In this document: positions 5,906 to 11,548 of the stretch, one piece after another
Layout: every line of letters starts with the position of its first letter
Position numbering within the stretch: position 1 is the stretch's first letter
Origin: Lachnospiraceae bacterium
Lineage (GTDB): Bacteria > Bacillota_A > Clostridia > Lachnospirales > Lachnospiraceae
NCBI GenBank assembly: GCA_017464045.1
Contig: JAFUEG010000230.1
Span: forward strand, 1 to 12,459
Reading direction: 5' to 3'
DNA: 12,459 nucleotides
Translations under genes and position numbers: made by a program
Notes under the pieces: generated by a model
The model's input: only the letters and a program-made list of their open reading frames with translations
Told to the model about the DNA's origin: nothing
Databases searched by the model: none

Positions 5906-7132
5906 TCATATTTTTTCCAGATATTCGATAAATGTCATGGTAAAATTCGGTTCACAAGTATCAAATATAAGTTTATCGGTTATAACAAGAACTCCTGCAT
6001 TTATACCTGCAAGTATTGTGATATTTTCAGGTATGCGTTTGTCCTCTGAATTGATTTTGATTACATTAATATTATCATTAAATTGATTTAGTACATCATT
6101 TATAGCATTGCCTTTCCTGCCGGAGAATTTAATCTGTGATTCAATGAAGTAAAATTCACTTTGCAGTTTATTAAATCTTTCTGTTGCAGATGCAATTGCG
6201 CTTCTGTCAGTTTTTTTATTTATTTTCATAAGAGGAACACATAAGCATAGAAAATTGTTGAATTCTTTTTCTAAGCCCTTTAAGGCAACTTCATCTTCTA
6301 TTAATATATTAGGCATATGAGAAGTATCATTGCCTATTGAATTTGAAGTTATGGCAAATTGTCCTTTCGCCAAAAACAATGTTCTGTGATATATGCCGTC
6401 TCTCAACCTTGGATAATAATAGGGCTCTATATCGCCTGCCAAATATAACGGAAGCCATTTTTGAATTGCTTCCATCAGGTCATTTAGGTTTCGGTTTATA
6501 GTATGAATTATCTTTATATGACTTCCTTTTTTCAATAGTGTTATAAGATAATTTGTCCATTTTTTTGCAAACACAGGATCCTCATATAACCATGTCATAT
6601 CTTCATCAGAAAAAAGTAAAAGAGTATGAGTTTTTTTGCCTTCACATAGTCTTCTGAGGAAAAGTTCCGTAGCTTCTCTTTTTCCGGAATTGCCATAATA
6701 ATATGTGGGTTCTGATACGGAATTACGTTCGTCATTTATAACAGGATGCTCTGCATATATATCAGTTGGCATATCTATGGGATTGGCAGATGAAAGTTCA
6801 TGTAATAGTAAGTCTATGGAGCTTGAATCAGGTTTGCCTGGATTATCTTCCTTGAGCCAGGCTGTAAGAAGATTTTCAAGAGCCGTTTTATTTTCAGGAA
6901 GGGGTTTGCCTCCGCAGACAATTTCGGAGATAAGTCTTTTTTGGTAATCAGTTCTGATATTTTTTGAAAAAAAAGCTGCGGCTGGCTCTAAAAAAGGCAT
7001 ATGTTTTGGAATGCCTCTTTTTCCTGTACGGATTCGACCTATGTACGATGCATCAAAAGAAAGGGCTCTTCCAAGTGCACTGTTTTTGGTATCTGTAATT
7101 TTCATAAGGATATCTAGCTTTTCAGAAGTCAT
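5906..7132 (-). CDS. HTH-type regulator with a PLD-like/TrmB-like C-terminal region (family uncertain)
   Basis: This 408-residue soluble protein is the first gene of the minus operon. Residues 1-60 look like a variant helix-turn-helix: EKLDILMKITDTKNSALGRA, then FDASYIGRIRTGKRGIP, where SYIGRIRTGKR resembles the recognition helix of XRE-type regulators. Residues 150-300 hold an alpha/beta region: THTLLLFSDEDMTWLY, IKIIHTINRNLNDLMEAI, LAGDIEPYYYPRLRD, TLFLAKGQFAITS. This resembles the inactive phospholipase-D-like sensor folds seen in TrmB-type and MIT-associated proteins; I see no HKD motif. Residues 310-408 add a third segment. The start at 7132 was chosen because GGAGG (7141-7145) lies 8 nt upstream; an in-frame GTG at 7177 has no such site. 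It may control its own operon or the divergent ABC genes. Function is inferred. Confidence 0.75.
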   Translation of the reverse strand: MTSEKLDILMKITDTKNSALGRALSFDASYIGRIRTGKRGIPKHMPFLEPAAAFFSKNIRTDYQKRLISEIVCGGKPLPENKTALENLLTAWLKEDNPGKPDSSSIDLLLHELSSANPIDMPTDIYAEHPVINDERNSVSEPTYYYGNSGKREATELFLRRLCEGKKTHTLLLFSDEDMTWLYEDPVFAKKWTNYLITLLKKGSHIKIIHTINRNLNDLMEAIQKWLPLYLAGDIEPYYYPRLRDGIYHRTLFLAKGQFAITSNSIGNDTSHMPNILIEDEVALKGLEKEFNNFLCLCVPLMKINKKTDRSAIASATERFNKLQSEFYFIESQIKFSGRKGNAINDVLNQFNDNINVIKINSEDKRIPENITILAGINAGVLVITDKLIFDTCEPNFTMTFIEYLEKI

Positions 7133-7225
7133 AATATAAACCTCCATAATAACCTTTGCTAAATAGTACAGGCGCACTATAATACAAAGTTTTTTATTCG
7201 TTTTATTACATTAAATATTAATATA

Positions 7226-7254
7226 ATCATAGCATTAATAAAAATGGAATTCAA
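7226..7254 (-). promoter_or_regulatory. Promoter of the four-gene clostripain operon
   Basis: On the minus strand, TTGAAT (7254-7249) is followed by a 17-nt spacer and TATGAT (7231-7226), preceded by TGC as an extended -10. The expected start is near 7219, leaving a leader of about 85 nt before the regulator ATG. Confidence 0.65.
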
Positions 7255-7263
7255 TTAACAGTT

Positions 7264-7300
7264 TGGCACAAAACTTGCCACAAAACTGGCAAGGTCAAAA
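7264..7300. repeat. Inverted-repeat element, copy B (shared with 1158-1205)
   Basis: CTTGCCA (7274-7280) and TGGCAAG (7287-7293) are perfect arms around CAAAAC. A third related half-site, TGGCAC, lies at 7264-7269. The element sits 10 nt upstream of the -35 of the minus operon promoter, a position suited to an activator or repressor site. TGGCAC-N5-TTGC (7264-7278) also matches the sigma-54 -24/-12 pattern, but I regard this as unproven. Confidence 0.6.
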
Positions 7301-7383
7301 TTGCATAAATGTTTATTATTTCAAAGAGTTATTGTATAATTGGATAAATGACAGGAGTATAGCTGCTGCATTTGGTAACTTGT

Positions 7384-7410
7384 TTGACATAAAATAACAA
7401 ATGATATAAT
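7384..7410 (+). promoter_or_regulatory. Promoter of the ABC exporter operon
   Basis: A consensus TTGACA (7384-7389) and a consensus TATAAT (7405-7410) are separated by 15 nt. TGA just before the -10 gives an extended -10, which can compensate for the short spacer. The expected start is near 7417, about 30 nt before the gene. Confidence 0.7.
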
Positions 7411-7448
7411 ATATTGTAAGTTGTGCGTAACAGTATTGGAGAATGAAT

Positions 7449-8135
7449 ATGTTAGAACTTGATGGACTTGTTATTAATTATAAAAAAAGAACAATTCTTG
7501 AAGATGTTAATCTGAAGATTAATAAAGGCGAAGTAATAGGCTTGCTTGGCTCGAATGGTTCAGGTAAGTCTACTTTACTTTCAGTAATTGCGGGTGCGAA
7601 AAAGGCAAAACAGGGTGAGCTTACTTTAAATGATATTACTTTTTCTGAAAAACCGGATGAATATAGAAAGCATATAGGATATGTTCCTCAAGAAAATCCT
7701 CTTATTGCTGAATTGTCATCATTGGATAATTTAAGAATATGGTCGGAGCTTGATAAAGATGAACTTCGTGAATTGATAAGTAAACAGCCGCTTTCCATAC
7801 TTGGAGTACATGAGTTCGCAGACAAAAAAGTAAATGATTTATCAGGCGGTATGAAAAAAAGATTATCAATAACAGCAACACTTATAAGAAATCCGGAGCT
7901 TTTGCTTATGGATGAGCCTTTTGCTGCACTTGATATGGTAGCTAAGCATGATATTATGGAGTATATACGTACGTATAAAAATGATGGAGGGACTACCATA
8001 GTTGCTTCACATGAAGAAATGGTTCTGGATTTTTGCGACAGGATATACTTTATTTCAGATGGTAAAGTTAATGAAATAAATAAAGACAAAGGTGTAAAGT
8101 ATATAGATTTACTTAGGGGGATAGCTAATGCTTAA
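7449..8135 (+). CDS. ABC transporter ATP-binding protein
   Basis: This 228-residue ATPase has every core motif: Walker A GSNGSGKST (34-42), the Q-loop Gln in YVPQENP (Q81), signature LSGGMKKRL (131-139), Walker B LLLMDEP (151-157) with catalytic E156, D-loop ALD, and the switch His in VASHE (H188). It binds and hydrolyses ATP at the cytoplasmic face to drive the two membrane subunits encoded downstream. It is the size of ATPases of ABC-2 type drug, lantibiotic or peptide exporters. The second ATG (7449) was chosen over 7443 because GGAGA (7438-7442) lies 6 nt before it and directly abuts the first. It overlaps the next gene by 8 nt. The substrate cannot be told from sequence. Confidence 0.93.
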   Translation: MLELDGLVINYKKRTILEDVNLKINKGEVIGLLGSNGSGKSTLLSVIAGAKKAKQGELTLNDITFSEKPDEYRKHIGYVPQENPLIAELSSLDNLRIWSELDKDELRELISKQPLSILGVHEFADKKVNDLSGGMKKRLSITATLIRNPELLLMDEPFAALDMVAKHDIMEYIRTYKNDGGTTIVASHEEMVLDFCDRIYFISDGKVNEINKDKGVKYIDLLRGIANA

Positions 8136-9234
8136 TAAAAGTCAATTTGGAAGAACCTTAAGAACTGATTTAAAGCGAGCAGTACATATTCTTCCCGGTT
8201 TTTTTCTAACGTCAATATTGTTTGTAGTAGTGGCCGGAATGATTGTATTTTATGCTAAATATTTTGTGTTTGATAAAGAAATTTTTACAAATGTTAAGGT
8301 CGCATACTATGTTGATTCGGAAGATGAAATTGGAAAATCTCAACTTGATTTGATAAAAAACATGGACAGCATAGAGGAAAGTGCTACACTCATATTAGTT
8401 GATTCCGAAGAGGAAGGAATTGAAATGATTGATGCCGGAGAAGCAACGGCATTATTGGTTGTTCCAAGCAGTTTTATGTCTGATATGGGCAGCGTGGAGT
8501 CGGCCATTCGTGTTTACTTTAATGGTGATGATTCATTTGAATCATATCTGGTGAATGATATTGTTATAATTGTTTCAGAGTTATATGGAAAAGCACGTAC
8601 AAATGCGTTGACGTATAGATCAGCAGCTACAAAATTTGGATTTGATGAGTCTGTTGTAAAAAAGGAATATAATTCATTAAATTTAAAGTTTATGACAGAT
8701 GTTTTTTCGAGAACAGAAGGGTACGAAATCGAAGAAATTGATTCAACCGGAAGCTATACATTAAGTGAAATCCTTATAGCTTCAATGATAGTTTTGATAA
8801 TGTTTTTAATGAGTTTTCAACTCACTTCATTTTATAAAGGATATAATAATTCGTATAAAATGCTTCAGACCATGTACGGGATGGGTAAAATAAAGCTTTT
8901 ACTTTCAAGACTGATATGCGGAAGCGGATTATTGTTTATTTTGTATATATTTATGTTCTTTCTTATATGGCTCTTTAAAAAGGAGGTTCATATAAGTTCC
9001 ATAATTACAATTATACCTGTATTGATTTTAATTGCAGGCATAACATTGCTCCTTTCAGAGGCGATTACTTCTGAGTATGTTGTAAATATAGTTGTTTTTC
9101 TTGGCATAGTGATACTGTTATATTTGGCAGGAGGCTTTGTACCTATGGTTATTATGCCAAAGTTTATTCATTCTGCGGCTGTATGGAATCCGATGACATA
9201 TATTCTTAAATATATGATGATTATTTTATATTAG
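8128..9234 (+). CDS. ABC-2 type permease subunit 1
   Basis: This 368-residue membrane protein follows the ABC-2 layout: a TM at about 24-44, a large outer region (about 50-210, with IEESATLILVDSEEEGIEMIDAGEATALLVVP patterns typical of this family in two segments), then TMs at about 213-234, 262-284, 289-311 and 318-342. It ends shortly after WNPMTYIL, the conserved region that normally precedes the last TM, so a canonical sixth TM is not obvious. AGGGGG (8115-8120) lies 7 nt before the ATG, inside the ATPase gene. With the next gene it probably forms a heterodimeric export channel. The substrate is unknown. Confidence 0.88.
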   Translation: MLNKSQFGRTLRTDLKRAVHILPGFFLTSILFVVVAGMIVFYAKYFVFDKEIFTNVKVAYYVDSEDEIGKSQLDLIKNMDSIEESATLILVDSEEEGIEMIDAGEATALLVVPSSFMSDMGSVESAIRVYFNGDDSFESYLVNDIVIIVSELYGKARTNALTYRSAATKFGFDESVVKKEYNSLNLKFMTDVFSRTEGYEIEEIDSTGSYTLSEILIASMIVLIMFLMSFQLTSFYKGYNNSYKMLQTMYGMGKIKLLLSRLICGSGLLFILYIFMFFLIWLFKKEVHISSIITIIPVLILIAGITLLLSEAITSEYVVNIVVFLGIVILLYLAGGFVPMVIMPKFIHSAAVWNPMTYILKYMMIILY

Positions 9235-9249
9235 TTTGGAGAACTATTT

Positions 9250-10254
9250 ATGAAAATTTTTTTTACACGTTTTAAAATAATGCTTAAAAGAACGATTAAA
9301 CAGCCTATATATATTATAATGCTTATATCAATTGTCGTGCTAAGTTTTATATATGTTATGATACCCTCAGAGAAAAAAAGCCTTTACATATATGCTGCGG
9401 TTTTTTGTGAGGATAAGTCTCCGGAAGCAGAACTTTTTATGGAAAAAATGATAAGTAGTAACTCTGTATTTTCGTTTTATCGTGTAGATAGTATGGATGA
9501 ACTAAAAAATGATGTTATTACCGGAAAAGCAAATTCAGGCTTTGTAATTCCTGAAAACTATATAAATAAATCAGATGAAAAAATTATAGAATATGTGACA
9601 GCGGGATCGTTTTTGCCAAGGATAGCTTTTGAAGAGGTATATGTGAATTTGTTTGGATTTACATCATATAAAACTCTTCAACAACGATTTGAAGGTTGGG
9701 AAACAGATTATGATTGGAAGACTGAATTAAAAGAAATATATGATAATTACAGTGTTAATGAAAGGCTGTTTGATACTAATTTAAATTATGAAGAGTATAC
9801 AACTCTTACTAAAGATAATAAAACGGAAATTCCAATTAGAAAAATTTTGGGACTCTTTATATACATAGCTGCCATTCTCGGTACAGCGGCTTACATAACA
9901 GATAGGGAAAATAATATATATCTTATAATGGGAAGAGCTGAGAGAATCTCATTAAGATTTATACATATACTTGCATCCGTACTTCCGCTTTCCATAACCG
10001 GTTTTTTTGTTTTGCTTTTATTAAATGAAATGACGGCAGTAAAAAGTATTATACATATAATTTTATATATGGTTATGGTTGCTGTGGTATCCTTGGTATT
10101 CGGACTCTTGTTTAAGAAAAGTAGTACTTTTTATAAATTTTTACCGATACTTCTTGTGTTTAATCTTATACTAAGCGGAGTTTTTTTCGATTTGGGTAAA
10201 TATAATACATTTGCTCTTTATTTTGAAAGGCTTTGTCCGCCATATTACTTTTAA
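9250..10254 (+). CDS. ABC-2 type permease subunit 2
   Basis: This 334-residue membrane protein has the same plan as its neighbour: a TM at about 18-38, an outer region (about 40-195, with MDELKNDVITGKANSGFVIPENY matching VVPSSF in subunit 1), then TMs at about 197-216, 236-258, 265-286 and 296-314. It also stops early, at CPPYYF, in the position of NPMTY in subunit 1. GGAGA (9238-9242) lies 7 nt before the ATG, 15 nt after the previous stop. It likely pairs with subunit 1 on the ATPase dimer. The early stop looks natural, since the next gene follows at once with a good ribosome binding site. Confidence 0.86.
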   Translation: MKIFFTRFKIMLKRTIKQPIYIIMLISIVVLSFIYVMIPSEKKSLYIYAAVFCEDKSPEAELFMEKMISSNSVFSFYRVDSMDELKNDVITGKANSGFVIPENYINKSDEKIIEYVTAGSFLPRIAFEEVYVNLFGFTSYKTLQQRFEGWETDYDWKTELKEIYDNYSVNERLFDTNLNYEEYTTLTKDNKTEIPIRKILGLFIYIAAILGTAAYITDRENNIYLIMGRAERISLRFIHILASVLPLSITGFFVLLLLNEMTAVKSIIHIILYMVMVAVVSLVFGLLFKKSSTFYKFLPILLVFNLILSGVFFDLGKYNTFALYFERLCPPYYF

Positions 10255-10273
10255 TTGAAATTAGGAGAACAAA

Positions 10274-10789
10274 ATGTCATTTACTACTTTTTCTTTTTGT
10301 TTTATTGTATACAGTTTTTTTGGTTGGTTTTATGAATCTGTTCTATGCTCAGGATTAAATCAAAAAAAGATTATAAATCGAGGTATCGGACGAGGCCCAT
10401 ACTGTCCTATATACGGATTTGGAATAATGTTTATGTATTTAATATCAAAAAACATTAGTAATTTTATAATACAGTTTTTGGTCGTTATGTTTATGAGTGC
10501 AGTTTATGAATATATATTAAGTGTAGTTTTGGAAAAGGTATACGGAAAGAGAGTTTGGGATTATACGATATATCCGTTAAATCTTAATGGAAGAATTTGT
10601 TTTCACGTATGTCTTTTATTTACGGGAATTTCACTTAATTTATATACATGGGTTCAACCATTGCTTGAAAGGATGATTACATCTGAAAATAAAGGCACGG
10701 TCTTAGTTATAAGTATGGTAATATGTACATTTATGGCTGTTGATATATTTTCTGTTACCTTTATGAAATACAAAAAATCATTGAATTAA
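10274..10789 (+). CDS. CmpB-family (putative type IV ABC-transporter) four-TM membrane protein
   Basis: This 171-residue protein shows the conserved features of the family annotated as putative ABC-transporter type IV (CmpB). They are YSFFGWFYES (13-22), NRGIGRGPYCPIYGFG (35-50), AVYEYILS (76-83) and WDYTIYPLNLNGRIC (95-109). There are four hydrophobic segments at about 5-25, 46-75, 105-128 and 142-164. The biochemical role of the family is not established. AGGAG (10263-10267) lies 6 nt before the ATG, 19 nt after the preceding stop, so it is the last gene of the exporter operon. It may complete or assist the two short permeases; that is inference. Confidence 0.82.
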   Translation: MSFTTFSFCFIVYSFFGWFYESVLCSGLNQKKIINRGIGRGPYCPIYGFGIMFMYLISKNISNFIIQFLVVMFMSAVYEYILSVVLEKVYGKRVWDYTIYPLNLNGRICFHVCLLFTGISLNLYTWVQPLLERMITSENKGTVLVISMVICTFMAVDIFSVTFMKYKKSLN

Positions 10790-10802
10790 AATAAAAAAAT
10801 TC

Positions 10803-10825
10803 GGGCTTTTAAAAGCCCTTTTTTT
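10803..10825 (+). terminator. Rho-independent terminator of the ABC operon
   Basis: GGGCTTTTAAAAGCCC (10803-10818) is self-complementary and is followed by seven T residues (10819-10825), 13 nt after the CmpB-family stop codon. A run of A residues precedes it. Confidence 0.88.
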
Positions 10826-10891
10826 ATTTCCTTCCTCTCCTTTTTTAAATCTAAATGTAAACTTTTGGATACAATGTAGCAAAACTTAATC

Positions 10892-10920
10892 TTTACTTAT
10901 ATTAATCATAATGTTATAGT
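10892..10920 (+). promoter_or_regulatory. Promoter of the Tad pilus locus
   Basis: TTTACT (10892-10897) is followed by a 17-nt spacer and TATAGT (10915-10920), preceded by TGT as an extended -10. The expected start is near 10927, exactly at the first hairpin of the leader. Confidence 0.65.
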
Positions 10921-10926
10921 CTATTT

Positions 10927-10980
10927 GTAGCCGGAAAACGGCTGCATCTAAAGCTGACACAAGCCTGTAGGTCGGCTCAG
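10927..10980 (+). ncRNA. Structured 5' leader upstream of the Tad genes (candidate cis-regulatory RNA)
   Basis: Two hairpins follow the predicted start. The first pairs 10927-10933 with 10939-10945 (GTAGCCG with CGGCTGC, loop GAAAA). The second pairs AGCTGAC (10952-10958) with GTCGGCT (10971-10977) around a 12-nt loop. The first arm AGCCG (10929-10933) can also pair with CGGCT at 10973-10977, so the two folds compete. I do not recognise the motifs of c-di-GMP-I, c-di-GMP-II or other common riboswitches. About 60 nt of A/T-rich sequence follows before the ribosome binding site. Confidence 0.5.
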
Positions 10981-11030
10981 AAATATCTATTAATTAATAA
11001 AATATTTCACATGATAACTTAATAGTTAAA

Positions 11031-11036
11031 AGGAGG
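11031..11036 (+). promoter_or_regulatory. Ribosome binding site that points to an AUA start
   Basis: A full AGGAGG ends 7 nt before ATA at 11044. The first standard in-frame starts are TTG at 11068 (31 nt away) and ATG at 11083, neither at a workable distance. No other gene starts near the site. Confidence 0.75.
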
Positions 11037-11043
11037 TAGAGAT

Positions 11044-11499
11044 ATAGTAGATATCTTTGGTATCACTTTGGCATTTTTTGCCATGGTGTATGATTTGCGT
11101 ACCTATAAGATACCAAATGTCATCTGTTTTTTTGGAATCATATCAGGCTTGCTTTTTAATTTGATTTTATATGGAGCAAGTGGATTAAAAATGAGTTTAT
11201 TTGGCATGGTATGTCCGGTGGTTATGCTTTATCTTATGTTTTTAGTAAAGATTGTCGGTGCGGGAGATATAAAGCTTCTTGCCGGAATAGGTGCATTTGT
11301 TACAAAAAAAATCATATATGTTATAATTATAGCTTTTGTCATAGCGTCAATATATTCGTTTTTTTATGTCTTATTAAAGTTGGGCAGGATAGTGAGAAAA
11401 AAAATAAAATCTCATTACAGCTTTTCAAGAATGCATCTTTCGGTTCCTATATTTTTGGCTTGTATAGTGAACTTTATCTATAATATGGCACTGGCATAA
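11044..11499 (+). CDS. Prepilin peptidase, TadV/CpaA-like (family A24)
   Basis: This membrane aspartyl protease is about 151 residues if read from ATA at 11044. It would process prepilins of a Flp/Tad pilus at the inner face of the membrane. The two active-site motifs are present: the first Asp in VYDLRTYKIPN and the second in the GAGDIKLL loop (the GxGD motif). About four to five hydrophobic segments surround them. From ATA the protein begins VDIFGITLAFFAMVYDLR, which gives a full first TM. Starting at TTG (11068) shortens that TM, and starting at ATG (11083) removes most of it. In-frame sequence is open back to TAG at 11023-11025 with no ATG, GTG or TTG before 11068. The next gene is tadZ-like, 49 nt on. 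Confidence 0.85.
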   Translation: MVDIFGITLAFFAMVYDLRTYKIPNVICFFGIISGLLFNLILYGASGLKMSLFGMVCPVVMLYLMFLVKIVGAGDIKLLAGIGAFVTKKIIYVIIIAFVIASIYSFFYVLLKLGRIVRKKIKSHYSFSRMHLSVPIFLACIVNFIYNMALA

Positions 11500-11548
11500 T
11501 TAAGAATCATATAATCGTGAAAATGTTTTTTATAGGCAGGAGGTGAAT

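Larger units (their letters stand above)
7133..7448. other. Divergent intergenic regulatory region
   Basis: This 316-nt stretch separates the minus operon from the ABC exporter operon. It holds a minus-strand promoter (7226-7254), an inverted-repeat element (7264-7300) just upstream of that promoter's -35, a further A/T-rich stretch related to 1192-1245, and a plus-strand promoter (7384-7410). I see no gene in it. Confidence 0.8.

Noticed and set aside
5906..7177. Longer start (GTG at 7177) for the HTH regulator
   Set aside because: No ribosome binding site in front of it, while GGAGG sits 8 nt before the ATG at 7132; the extra 15 residues also disrupt a normal HTH N-terminus.
7688..8089. 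Minus-strand 133-codon open frame
   Set aside because: Antisense to the ABC ATPase, whose five nucleotide-binding motifs are intact on the plus strand.
10927..10980. c-di-GMP riboswitch before the Tad genes
   Set aside because: The class I core (GCAAAC, GGACGCAAAGC) and the class II conserved segments are not present; kept only as an unassigned structured leader.
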